Assembly: GCF_002234675.1 (NCBI RefSeq)
Contig: NC_019867.2
Span: 28,757,166 to 28,821,165 of the forward strand
Source: Oryzias latipes
Lineage: Eukaryota > Chordata > Actinopteri > Beloniformes > Adrianichthyidae
Length of the DNA: 64,000 bases
Direction of reading: 5' to 3'
This document shows positions 37,452-48,543 of this stretch, in pieces. Position 1 is the stretch's first letter, and each line of letters opens with the position of its first letter. Below the pieces are notes generated by a model. That model saw nothing but the letters and a program-made list of their open reading frames with translations, ran no database searches and was not told the DNA's origin. The position numbers and the translations under genes were made by a program.

Positions 37452-40400
37452 TTAAGTCACTACAGAGTTAAAGGACACCCGTGACTCGTCTTCCTCCACC
37501 ATGGATCTCAGGTCGGGCCGGTCCGGACAGAACAGGAGGCGCAGCAGCGCCAGCCCGATCCGCACCAGCAGGCGGAGCAGCAGGAAGGCGAACGGCACCG
37601 TGATCTCCATGAGGTGGAAGATGGAGGCGCTGAACTCGGCCAGGACGCACGTCAGAAAGAACGTCCCCAAGGCAACGCAGGGGTACAGAGCCAGCTTGGC
37701 CAGCATGAAGACGTGCTCGCGGCCGCCGTACCACACGTCCGGGTGGAGGCTCTCCCGCTGGTTGTAGAGGGCCACCACCCAGAGGGCCAGCTGGAAGATC
37801 CCGGCGAAGAAGATGATCACGCAGCTGATCTGGATGGCCTCCAGCTCGTTGCGGGAGTTGCGTGGAAACTCGTGAGTCAGCTGGTAGGCTAGTGGCAGGC
37901 CTCCGACGAACGCCAGCGAGAAGGCGTTGAGCAGCCCCATGAGGCGCGTCGCCTTGGTGACGTGGAGGAACAGGGAGTGATGGACGAACCACAGCAGGCC
38001 CACGGTGGCGAAGGAGCCGAAGTAGGCCAGATACTCCGGGCCGTACGCCTGCAGAGCCGCGACCAGGCTGCCACCGAACCGCTGCTGCACCACCGCCGGG
38101 TCCGGGACGTTGTCCTCGCTGAAAAACAGGAACCACCGTCTGATCCGATCCGACCTCATCCTGACCTGACCGAACCGTGAGCAGAAACAAACCATATGTC
38201 CAGGATGAGGAGCGTGGCTACGATGGCGTAAACGCCGTCGCTGAAGGCCTCCACCCGCTCTTTGCTGAGGGGCTCGCTGGGCAGGTAGGTGTAGAACAGA
38301 ACCTCATCTGGACTCTCCTCCACCTGACCTGTGAAGGACAAGGCTCTCTTTACAGCGGAACGTTCCTACAGCCAGAACCGCACTGGGCTTACCAAAGGCT
38401 TTGCCGTAGCACCACTTCAGGGTCTGGGAGATGTACGGCAGGAAGACCACGATGGCCAGGAGCACATAAGACTGGAGAGGAGCACAGAGGCGTCAACAGA
38501 ACCAAAACAACATCTGAGGTCCCAACTGTTGGTGGAGATTCTGTGGAGGATGCAGGGCTGGGTCCTCCTCACATCGTTTTAGGGAGCGTCTGAGTTCAAC
38601 CAAAGACCAGGGCGGGGCATTCCGGATTTCATCCGATTGGTTTCAACATACATATTAGCTCCACCCACCAGCTGGAAGAAGATGAAGGAGAAGATGATGG
38701 CGAAGAAGCACATGATGGGAACCCTCATGATGACTTTGAGGATGTGGCTCCTGTAGAAGTTCTGGTTCTCTGAGATCTGGATCTGTTCGTCCAGCAGGAA
38801 GGGGCGGCTGAAGGCGTACAGCACGATCACGCACTGCGGGGGGAAAAAAAAAATATATCAGACGTTTGGTGTTCACACAGCTGAGCTGAAGCTCCTCCCA
38901 CACCGCCCTCACCTGAATGATCCCGATCACCATCACACACCCGCAGAAGAGCAGCATCCCCAGAATGTTTTGAGGGAACATGGCCATCAGGGAGAACTGC
39001 AGAGAGCAGAGGAGCCGCCCACATGTTTGTGTTTTGATGCTGCGGGGTCAGATCTCTGAGGTCAAACCAGGATCAGCTTAAAAATCCACTCCGATCATCT
39101 TTAGATCTACAGTGATCCCTTGCTATAACACGGTTTACTTTTCACGGTTTCGCTACTTCACGGATTTGCATCGTGTATTGTGTTCTGCATTCTGATTGGC
39201 TAAAAAGCCACTCTGCTTCTTCTCTACCTGCGCGTCACTAACGTTGCAGTTTAATATGTACACGTACGTAAAACAGCTTGCCAAATTTACATTACATACG
39301 TGCAAATTCTCTAGCAATTTCTATTTTCTCTAAACCCCATAGAAAAAAGAGCGACAACAACTGCCTATCACTGTGTTCTTCTCCTGAACCAACACAGCTG
39401 CACCGCGGACTTCAAGAAGAAAACACTGCAGAGCGGAGTCAGGATGCAGCGGCTCAGTCTGAAGGGCAGTGATATACACTTGAGTCACTATTTGTACGAC
39501 TGTACTTTGTATTTTTTTCATAATCATTTTAAAATTTCTCCCGTTTAATCCAATTACTCGGGTCGCGGTGGGCGGGGCTAATCTCTGCAATTTGAAGCCT
39601 TCTGTTCACATTGAAGATTAATTATTAATTATTATTTGACAGTACAGTACAGAAGTTATTTGTTGGAAAAAACGTTTCTAAACTAAAGTACCTTTATTTG
39701 TTAAACGAATGCTTGAGCCTGTAAAATGGTTTGCTCTTTCTTTTCAATGTATAATAGAGTATTTAATTGTATAATAATAAAAAATAAAAAATAAAGAAAA
39801 ATAAATAAATAAATAAATAAAGGTTTCTACTTCACGGATTTTGCCTATCACGGGTTCTTTTTGGAACGTAACCCCCGCGAAAAACAAGGATTTACTGGAT
39901 TTCACAGCATTTTAATCAAGATTATGCCGCTTTTAGCCAAAATCAGGACAGAGTTTCTGCAGAGCAGCAGGAGTTTATTGGAAATTTACCTCTGAGTTGT
40001 GGGCGGGGCTGTTGCCATGAGTTAACCCCGCCCCCCACTTCCCTTCCTCCTTCTGTTTACATGCTCTCCTGCTGGCTTAGAGCCCCAAGCTAACATTGGC
40101 GGTGCAACAAAAATGGCGAGCAGTGTTAAAACTATCCGGCCGCACAGTTTTGAGCCGCATGCAGCTCAGACGAGGAACATTTTATAACGGGTTAGTTTGG
40201 TGTTTGTTTTCTCATCCTTTTGACGTGTCCCTGTAATCTTTACTTAGTTATATCAACAATGACTGGGTTTTTTATGTTCTATATTTCTGCAGTGTGTAAA
40301 AGCAAAACTCTATGGACAAATGCAGCAAACTAGTCATTACTAACCGCATTATGATGTGGGCATGGGACTGCTATTCGTATAGTGTATAGTGTGTATTGGA

Positions 40401-42364
40401 AAGGTTTGGCGATACGATACGTATCGAGATAGTATGATGTGTATCGCGATACATCTCATGTGTCACTGGTTCTCATGTGGGACCTACTTCAAAGCATCAC
40501 CACTGTGTTTTTTTAATGGTACTGGCAGCAACATAGCACAGAGTTTTAGTTTGGTACCCATCCCGAGCAAAAACTAAGTAGTACATGTCTTGAAAACAAC
40601 TAAATCTGTGAGCCGGACTGAACATTGAACATTTAACACAAGCGGATTAACGCCGGATCTCGTTTTGGTTCGGTGTAGAGCTGTTCAGAGAGGCTCAGTG
40701 TGTTGTGCTGCCAACTAGCGGTTTGGTGTTTAAGCAGAAAACAAAAAGCTGAATACATAAATATTTGAATAAATGTCGTCTGGCCAACGTTTTTAATCGA
40801 TACAGGTATCGACGGATGAAATATTGCGATATATCGCCGAATTGATTGTTCTTTACACCCCTAACCCGTAATATTTCTGTGTTTTTATACCTGTCCTAAT
40901 TTAATAAATTATTTCAATTCAAAATGAAGTAGTGATAATGTAATAATCTCTATCCCCCGATCAATGGGCTCAAAGCTCCACCCGGCACAACAAGGAAAGC
41001 AAAACTTTGGAATTGAAACTGTAAATTGAGAACTGAAAGCGAGAAATGAAAAAGCTACAAATACAAAAAAGCCGCTGTGACAAAGAAACCCTTTTAATTT
41101 GGAAACACTTTTAGGTTAATAGTTTTTTAAAAATTTCCTTTTTTCAAATTCCAGATCTTTTTATCCCCCCCCTTCACTTTAAGCTGATCCTTGTCTGAGC
41201 CCGCACAGATACTCACGGTGTACGGCAGGAAGGTGATGAGCATCATGCAGGCCTGCAACCCAACCCAGAGCACAGGTGAGCGTCAGAATGAAGCCTAAAC
41301 ACCTGCGTGCTCCAACATGGACGACACGCTGAACTCACCAGGTTCAGCAGAGCCAGGCAGTCATCGATGCGCACGATCACCTGAAACAACCTGTGAAGAA
41401 GACAAGATGGTGGCAAATGGGAAAAGAGCAGCGCTGATGACACGGCGCGGCGTCCCGGAGGGTCCTGACCTGATGTGGGCGGCCCACGCCACCGTCACAA
41501 TCAGGAACGTCATCAGGTAAACGGCGATCTTGGCGCTCAGCAGAAGCTGCAGGCTCTGCCTCAGCTCCTGCAGCGGAAAGACGTTCGGGTCAGATCAGGG
41601 GGAGGAAGAGCAGCAGTCAGAGCATCAGTGAGTCGTACCTCGCTGTTCTCCACTTTGGTGTGGGCGACGGGTAAGATCTGAGGAGGAAGGAGGTCGGGGT
41701 TAGGAGGCGCCACGCTGCAGATACATCAAGAACCTCTGAGAACATCAGTGTGCTCCTCCGGTCCTACCACCAGTTTTCCTGCCAGCTGATCCCAGATTTT
41801 CATTTTAACTTAATGTAGAAAGTTCCACAATAAAAGCATCAAACTAGGCAAAACTACAATTACTAAATATAAACTCACTTTAGTTCATAAAATAAAAAAA
41901 CAAGTTTAACTGTATTTTATTAAAGATTTATTTAACCATCATATTCCATGGAAAACTTTTGGGAAAACTTCCTAGGGAAAAAGCTCGGAAACGAAAAACT
42001 CCCATCATGCCTTTAACCTTCAAACTTCCTGAATGTTTCAGAATGTTTTTTAGTTTGGTGACAGGGGCTGAGCAGTCTGACAGGTGGAGGAGCAGCTGCT
42101 GCAGAGGTCAGTGGTTCGAGTCCCGCAAAGAACCCGCACAGTCTGAGGTGCGTGTGTGTGTGAGCGCCTTACCATGACGGTGGCGATGATGGAGATGAGC
42201 GCGTCGCTGTAGGCCAGCAGTCTGTGGGAGGATTGCGTACTGCTGTGGCCCTCCCTGCGGGACGAGCCCCCCAGGAGCGAGGGGGAGGACGCCGCGCGGC
42301 TCTTCTCCATCTCCTCCTCCGCGTGCTGCTCTATGACATCGCTGTCGTCGCTGCTCCCCACCAT
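37452..42364 (-). CDS. tmem175: Endosomal/lysosomal potassium and proton channel TMEM175
   Basis: Complete, 515 aa (human 504). Ten exons, 5' to 3' on the minus strand: 42364-42173, 41677-41639, 41567-41470, 41390-41339, 41252-41217, 38996-38913, 38833-38669, 38471-38393, 38328-38193 and 38118-37452. Tmem175 is a dimer with two six-helix repeats per subunit; it carries the lysosomal K+ leak and H+ efflux. Each repeat begins with an FSD-type helix: residues 52-54 here read YSD, then ALISIIATVM with pore isoleucine I59. The second is FSD at 277-279 with pore isoleucine I284 (EAFSDGVYAIVATLLILDIC). Ten or more hydrophobic spans follow, including YFGSFATVGLLWFVHHSLFL. The acidic, Ser-rich N terminus (1-46) is typical of a lysosomal sorting tail. 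Exon phases all agree. The gene converges with cds1. Confidence 0.96.
39110..39897. mobile_element. pogo/Tigger-like element in tmem175 intron 5
   Basis: Ends CAGTGATCCCTTGCTATAAC and CGCGAAAAACAAGGATTTAC(TG), with CACGG and CGGGT repeats inside, the typical terminal sequence of fish pogo/Tigger MITEs. TA precedes the left end. No intact transposase; an (AAAT)n stretch occurs at about 39778-39821. Confidence 0.7.
39930..40170 (-). repeat. GC-box dispersed repeat, copy 3 (reverse)
   Basis: Reverse complement of the family: GACAGAGTTTCTGCAGAG, CTCTGAGTTGTGGGCGGGGC, GCTGGCTTAGAGCCCCAAGC and AACATTGGCGGTGCAAC. It directly follows the Tigger-like element in tmem175 intron 5. Confidence 0.55.
40394..40866. 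repeat. Dispersed repeat with GATACGTATCG-rich ends
   Basis: Left part has GGCGATACGATACGTATCG and ATCGCGATAC; right part has ATCGATACAGGTATCGACGG and ATTGCGATATATCGCC before TTACACCCCTAAC. This is the layout of a widespread fish MITE. Borders and family are uncertain. It lies in tmem175 intron 5. Confidence 0.5.
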
Positions 42365-42760
42365 GGCGGAGGTGCAGGGGGGGCACGATACACGACCGGG
42401 ATGTTTACAAACAACAGCGGAGTTTCAACTGACTGTGGGCGGAGACACAGGAAGCAGCTGCGCGCAGACTTCCGGCACCGTTCAAAGATTGGTAATTTGA
42501 CAAGAGCGCTAACACTGTCGTCTGCTTCCATCACCTAACGGGGGCCTGGCTGTAGACAAAGCGGAACCGGAAATTCCGTTAATGTTTCGAATTCTGGCGT
42601 CTTTTATTAAAACTTTTTTTTTAATGTAAATAAACTGCTTACTGTGCAAAACAAGCTTTTAATTAAGCAAAACACTGTGATAATTTCAAATCCGCTTCCG
42701 GTTCCGGCTAAAGATTTTCGGGCGCCATCTTGTTTTCTGCAGTCAGGCTCTTTTGTAGGG
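42365..42760 (-). promoter_or_regulatory. tmem175 upstream region with ETS and YY1-like motifs
   Basis: Upstream of the tmem175 ATG, two overlapping ETS-type CTTCCGG/TTCCGG motifs lie at 42695-42707 and a YY1-type site CGCCATCTTG at 42723-42732. On the minus strand the latter reads CAAGATGGCG, the orientation common just after transcription starts. A second CCGGAA/TTCCG cluster sits near 42566-42580. Start sites may therefore lie up to 0.4 kb from the ATG. The motifs are seen; the promoter role is inferred. Confidence 0.4.
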
Positions 42761-43575
42761 CTACAAGTTCTTAAAGCCATGGCCAACCACTGATGATTTC
42801 TTCAAAAATGCAAACCAAACTTCAGAATGTCCAGCAATCTGCTTTACAGTAAAGGGCCTATATCAATAAAAATCAACTTTTTCAGCTTTTAAGTTGCCGT
42901 TTCAGATTCGGATGGTTCAGGACGTCCAAAAATGAAATGTGCAGTTGGGAAACAAAAAAACACACAAGAGTCTGCATGAATTTTCAAAGCTTTTGCAGAA
43001 GGGGAAAGGTGGAAAAACATGACCTGTTAGGCTTTGTGGCTGTCCACTCTCTCTGTCCTCAAGGCAAAAAGGCTTTTTTATCATTCAGTAAGGGAAAATG
43101 AAAACATACAAAATAAGTCATTAGACTGGTGTGTTTATGTCTAGTCTGCATTGCAGGCATCGTGGCTCCATCAACACTCCGGTACAGAAAGAAAACAGAG
43201 TAAAAAGAAAAGTAAAAAACAGGCCTACCGCTGGCCTCAGTACATATTATCTGTTACTGAAGGCAGGAATCAAGCATATTTCTGCAATACAATATTGAGT
43301 CCATTAAATGGATAGTAAAAAGAACATGCAGTCCATCAACAGGCTGAGAAGCTACTGCAAAGCCATCACATGTCTGCTCAGGACGGCAGATAAAAAAGTC
43401 AGACATCTGGGACAGAAAGACATTCTAAACAAACAGATTTTTATATTGTAAACACCACGTTAATTATCTACAGACCAACAAAATCACTACAGAGAAAAGA
43501 AAGTATAGAAAACTACCAGGCTTCATTAACACATTTAGTCTTTCTTAAACTGTTTGATGATGACAGATTTAGCTT
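42760..43575. other. Unassigned sequence upstream of tmem175
   Basis: About 0.8 kb without a convincing ORF, repeat family or RNA. At 43578 it passes into sequence shared with 50930. Confidence 0.4.
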
Positions 43576-43621
43576 CTGCCACAAACCTGCTCTACTGTGT
43601 GTCTCCTTTCCCCTTTTCTGA

Positions 43622-43878
43622 TCAGGTGCTGATATAGTGAAGCTGTCCATGCTGCTTTTTTCTTTCTGCCAGTATGGCTTTGAGGTTCTTGACCCACTTT
43701 GTGTTCGTACTGTTCATGGTCGGTACGGGTTTTTTCTTGGGGTGTGGGGTGTTTGAAGACCTCTTTGAAGAACTGGGTCCATCACATCTTCCTACAGGAT
43801 TTCCTGTGTGCTGTCTCTTTAGAACAAGCTTGTCTTGGTCTTTCAGCTTCTGGTAGGTCCAGAAGTCCTCCTTGTTTG
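43622..43878 (-). pseudogene. Partial copy A of the unrecognised Ser/Pro-rich gene
   Basis: The minus frame reads KEDFWTYQKLKDQDKL, CDGPSSSKRSSNTPHPKKK and WVKNLKAILAERKKQ, matching the 3' half of copy B at 51.3 kb. The 5' half is missing: homology stops at 43878, where the segmental duplication begins. Its plus-strand left flank (43578-43640) matches 50930-50994 and then jumps to 51382, so about 390 bp present at 51 kb is absent here. I read it as a truncated duplicate, not a gene. Confidence 0.6.
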
Positions 43879-44080
43879 TAGTCAAAGCAATAAAGAATTT
43901 ACAAATTTTTACCAAACTCATTACAGAAATATTGAAATGCATAGATTAAAAAGACAGACAATAAAACAAACAAAAAAGTCACTTAAATCACATTTGCTTA
44001 ATTAAATACAGTGATCATTAACTAAAGTCAAGTAGAGCTTGATTTATTGTTTGAAAAGGAGTGGAAAGAAGCAAATTTAT

Positions 44081-45614
44081 TTAACCCTTGTGCTTTCATA
44101 TGACCCCACCCTTACATTGGCGTGTTCTCCCTACCATGACAAAGGTGGATAAAGGTGGAAAGATTTCATTTAATCCATAGACACCAGTGAAGATCACAAA
44201 TCATTGAAGAAAAAAGGTTCAGAGCACTGTCTAGAACAGGGGTCGACAACCCATGGCTCCGGAGCCACATGTGGCTCTTTCATCCTTTTGTTGTGGCTCC
44301 CTGTGACTTTGGAAAATAATGAGTATTATTATTAATAATTAAATTTTATTTTAGTTTGTTCATCTGCTGGCTCCATACGAAGCGCGTACCACGTCAAAAC
44401 CAGCTTCCTAAATGAGCTCGTATTTATCGGGCGAGAACTGCAGAGCTGATATTAGGAGGACACACGCGGTCCGGAGTGATCTTCTGCCGGGAAATTGACG
44501 TGCCGCGGGGCAGAGAGCAACTCGCTGATGACAGAGTTTGCGCCAGTGTTGCCAGATAGAGTCACAGTTTTCCAGCCCAAAAGTCATCTGAAAACCGCCA
44601 GACCCAGCCAAAAACCGCCCAACACAACTTTTGTTGATGTTTTTTTTTGCACTGGACTGATTTAGCAAAATAAAGATTTTTCTAAATAAAAGATAGTTCA
44701 GACTAATAATAAAATGTGTACAATATTGAATATTTCTTCAGCGGGCCACCTTCTTCCATTCATTTGCTTAACCCGCTCTATCCCCGCTATAACCTGCGTC
44801 CGGCTCTTTCATCCTTGTGCGGCGCTGGAGTGCCCCGACTATCGTATTTTGCGCTCTCTGTGTAGGACACACTGAGGAGCGCGGGGGAAACCAACTCTCA
44901 GCTGCAGAGGAGGTGAACAGGTAGAGAGGAAAAGCAGGTAAAGAGGCGGAGGAGGGGCTTTGGCTTCAAACTCTGTCAGAGAGATGCAAACACGGGCGTC
45001 AGATTCAGACGCAGCTTTCACTGCGGGAGTTGAAGCAGAGACTTTCCCTGGTATGATTTTATAAACCCAAACATGGAAACATGATTACCAAGTAGAACTC
45101 TTCAAAATAATAAACCTGATCTCTCAACATTCTCAGTGTCTACCATGCATTGATAAACACATAGCTCCATGCAGCGATCAGACCATAACTTCAGCTGGTG
45201 GCTCCTCCCACACGCGAGCACGGTATCATCCTTTTAAGAATACAATGTGCATGTGCAGTGATGTATGTTTCAGAGGATGTCCGATTGGCCAATCTACATG
45301 TCAGTCAAGTCCCGTACTTCTCAGTGAGGATTTTAATTGGCTGGTGGATTTTTAAGAAGTACTTTTTTTATCTTTTTTGGCCCGCGATCTACACTCACGT
45401 CCTTGAAGATCGACGTAATGAGCACCCTTGATATAATATATACATGGATAATATATATAATGATGTCAAAACGGGTTGTGGCTCCGGCTGCTTTCTTTTC
45501 ATTAGGGGCGGTCCCAAATGGCTCTTTGAGTAAAAAAGGTTGCCAACCCCTGGTCTAGTGGGTCTAGATGACCCAACTCCCAATGTTAAAGTGCCTAGGA
45601 TAGCACAAGGGATA
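44081..45614. mobile_element. piggyBac-like palindromic MITE, copy 1, interrupted by hAT
   Basis: Left end TTAACCCTTGTGCT, right end about AGCACAAGGGATAA; the middle is split by the hAT element 44237-45552. Removing that leaves an element of about 0.2 kb like the copies at 46537 and 62864. TTAA at the left border and the CCCTTGTGCT terminus suggest the piggyBac superfamily, which is inference. Confidence 0.7.
44237..45552. mobile_element. hAT-type DNA transposon nested in a piggyBac-like MITE
   Basis: Ends CAGGGGTCGACAACC and GGTTGCCAACCCCTG. The flanking octamers GTCTAGAA (44229-44236) and GTCTAGTG (45553-45560) agree at 6 of 8 bases. The uninterrupted target is preserved at about 46685-46700, which confirms the insertion point. 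1.3 kb; I found no intact transposase. Confidence 0.85.
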
Positions 45615-46536
45615 ATCCCGCCCCTACTGAGTTAATTCATTTGATAGTTTTACAGTATGGTAGTCATGGTGGATTGTTGTTCCAAGAAACATTTAGAAGT
45701 GCATCTGATGTACTGACAGTTTGGTCAGGGGGTTTTGTGTCTTTTCTTAAAGACAGCTGGGACAGGCTCCACCCACTGAGAAACGGGGATTAACGGATAA
45801 ATATTCTACATAAATAACCCCCCATTCCATCACCAATATCTTATGGGTCTTTTACTTCCTTGTGATTGAATCTATTCTTCTCTGTAAATGCTGATACAAT
45901 AAACTAATTCAACTATGATCTAAGTTTCTCTCATCTTTTTGTCTAGTTTGTTGATTAATTAATGTTTTGAATATTTGTTCTTTGTACCACAATATCACCA
46001 TGAGAAACCTCAGTATGACTTCACAGTAAAGAAAACAGTTCTTTGTGTTTATTTTGGGTAAAGATAGAGAGAGTTTATAAGCCGGATCTTCTTGTTCGCT
46101 AAATATCCAAAATCATAGAAGTCTGTGGAGCCCAGAATCACTGTTCTCACTGTTGTCGAGTGGAGGGCCTCAGTTTATTAATGATAATCTCATATAATAT
46201 AATCAGCTGCTTTAAATGTGGGTACTATTCTTTCCAGTCATTGATAGATAAATGATGACTGAACAACCAAGAGACGTGCATTGGGTAAGACTTAATGAGC
46301 CTGTCTTACAAAAAGGAGTTCCTCTACTCTGGATAAGAGTAGCAACTTTGAGGTCTGTTATCCAAAAATAATCCAAAGAGAGAGAGTGAAGCAAACTAGA
46401 GCAAATGCACGCAACAAATTCTCTAAGGCAGACAAAACACTTAAGGTAGAAAGGGATCACTTGCTCCCTTTCTACTTCTCTGACCAGACACAATTAACAT
46501 ATTTTAATGTACTGGTATAATCATTTTGATTTACGA

Positions 46537-46748
46537 TTAACCCTTGAGCTATCTTAGATGACCCACCCTTACTTTGACGTGTTCTCCCTACCATGACAGA
46601 GGTGGATAAAGGTGGAAAGATTTCATATAGACTATGGACACCAGTGAAGATCAAGAAATCATTGAAGAAAAAAGGTTCAGAGCACTGTCTAGTGGGTCTA
46701 GATGACCCCACTTCCAATAGTAAAGTGCCTAGGATAGCACAAGAATTA
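46537..46748. mobile_element. piggyBac-like palindromic MITE, copy 2
   Basis: Intact short copy: TTAACCCTTGAGCTATC at the left, GATAGCACAAG at the right, and an internal GTCTAGTGGGTCTAGATGAC block. It preserves the empty site of the hAT insertion seen in copy 1. It lies within segmental duplication copy 1. Confidence 0.7.
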
Positions 46749-47077
46749 CATCAAGTGATAGGCATACCTTACCAGGAGGTGGCCTCAGGGTAGACTTAGG
46801 ACACACAGGAGTGATTCTGTCTCTGCTGGATGAAATATCGGATTTCAACAGGATCAGAATTCCTTTTATTGTCATTGTTGCACAAGAAGCTTGTGACACA
46901 ACGAAAGTCTCTGTGCTCTCCAGCTGTTTAAAGAATGATAAAAGTCAGGTTGACTATAGAATAAATATTAAATATAGAACTAAAAAGTTAAGAACAGAAA
47001 AAATGTAAAGTAAAAAAACATACATTTATAGATAAATCATGTGTTGCACATAAACATTATCTCACTTCCATACTTCC

Positions 47078-47228
47078 TGAGGTCACCAGCAGCTTCCTTT
47101 CCAGGTTGTTCCTCCTGAGTTTTCTTAGGAAGCAGAGATGCTGGGCCTTCTCCACTGCCGCTGTGGTGTTTTCAGTCCAGGAGAGATCCTCAGTGATCTG
47201 CACGCCCAGGTAGCTAAAAGAGTGAACC
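47078..47228 (-). pseudogene. Non-LTR retrotransposon reverse-transcriptase fragment, copy 1
   Basis: The minus strand reads YLGVQITEDLSWTENTTAAV, then AQHLCFLRKLRRNNLERK, the C-terminal end of a fish LINE reverse transcriptase. No catalytic FxDD part is present. It lies in segmental duplication copy 1; the twin is at about 63405-63555. Confidence 0.75.
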
Positions 47229-47977
47229 CTCTCCACGCATGTCTATTGATGTACAGTGGGAGTCTGAAACTATACGTGATCAGACCCAACTTCTGATCAT
47301 GTGATCAGATCAGGACATCTGTAGTCGCTGCACTAACCTCTTCGTGTTCATTTGTGTGCAGGTCCAAGGACATTACTTTAGAAGGGCTTTCTCAAAAAAA
47401 CGGTTTGGTTGTTTCTGAGATTGGAGCCATTTCTGTTTCACAGGGATGCAGTGACCTCAACTCTTTGGGTTTTTAGCAAAACAACCTCAACTTGTTGAGA
47501 ACCACCAATGATTGTTTTCATGTTAAATTTCAGTTTTCTTACAGTTCAACCCTCCTCCTTTATCCGGGCTTGGGACCGGCAGAGTTCTTGTAGAAAGACA
47601 CTCTGGCGGAGTTACTTTTTTTGTGTGGGAAGCCGGAGCACCCGGAGAAAAACCCACTAATGAATGGAAGAGCTCGCTAATTTAAAACTATCATGTGTTT
47701 GCAGTTTTTTTACATCATTTTTTTTTTGCCTTGTTTGGATTAGTCTAATTTTTTTTATTTTATTTTATTTGGGTAGTGAAAACAGTCAATCATGAAAAAT
47801 AGAACATCAAGATGTTTACAAACTCATATTTTCTTTTTAACATCACAACCTAACATAAACAGGCAGCAGTTTCAAAAATAAAATAATAATAAAAAAAAGA
47901 AAGAAAAAAAAAAGAAAGAAAAAAAGAAAGAAAATCACCAATCAACCTTCATCACCAGCGACAAAAGGCTATAACAG

Positions 47978-47981
47978 GTTT

Positions 47982-48044
<63 letters not shown>

Positions 48045-48047
48045 TTA
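47978..48047. repeat. (TTTA)n microsatellite
   Basis: About 16 TTTA units in a near-perfect run. The purine run of AAAG and AAAAG units at 47879-47936 is close by. Both lie in the AT-rich spacer 47690-48540 downstream of the pim-like gene, where I see no gene. Confidence 0.95.
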
Positions 48048-48543
48048 ACATTTCACCAGAACAGAGTTCAATCCCAACAAAGATTAGTTTTATCCAGAAC
48101 TGGTTGCCAGACTTTTTGGGATTAGTCTAATTTTTAGCTGACCTGTCACTATAATACAGAAGTACAATGTACCATGTCGACGAGCTCATTTCCATTCTGT
48201 TAATAATATAGTCATTAATTTATTTGTTTAAGTTTATCTATCTTTTACTAATATTAAAGTACATTGTACTGTCAGTGACTTTATTCCCATTCTTTATATA
48301 CACAGTTTTTTTCTATTTCCTATACTATTCTACTTTTAAACATTTTAATTACTAATACTAAAGTACATTCTACTATTTCTGGCATCTTATCATGATGCTG
48401 TAACATCATCACCTCCTTCTGGGGATCAAAGTCCTATTTATTTCTACAGTATCTGTTTATACAGTAACTTGAACACACATGGCCATTGGCTGAGGAGTTG
48501 ATTCTAGAATTTACTTGAACCAAAAAACAAAAAAAAACAAAAT

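Larger units (their letters stand above)
43878..47683. repeat. Segmental duplication, copy 1
   Basis: Positions 43878-44148 and about 45886-47683 match 61971-62231 and about 62232-64000 in the same orientation, with only scattered substitutions visible by eye. Copy 1 has an extra 1.7 kb (44149-45885), mostly a piggyBac-like MITE carrying a hAT insertion. It also has a 20-bp block near 46439-46460 (around AAGGTAGAAAGGGATCAC) that copy 2 lacks. Confidence 0.9.

Noticed and set aside
37468-38190. Second long minus-strand frame and plus-strand frames over the last tmem175 exon
   Set aside because: Shadow frames of the tmem175 coding exon, rich in Arg/Ala/Pro as expected from out-of-frame GC-rich sequence.
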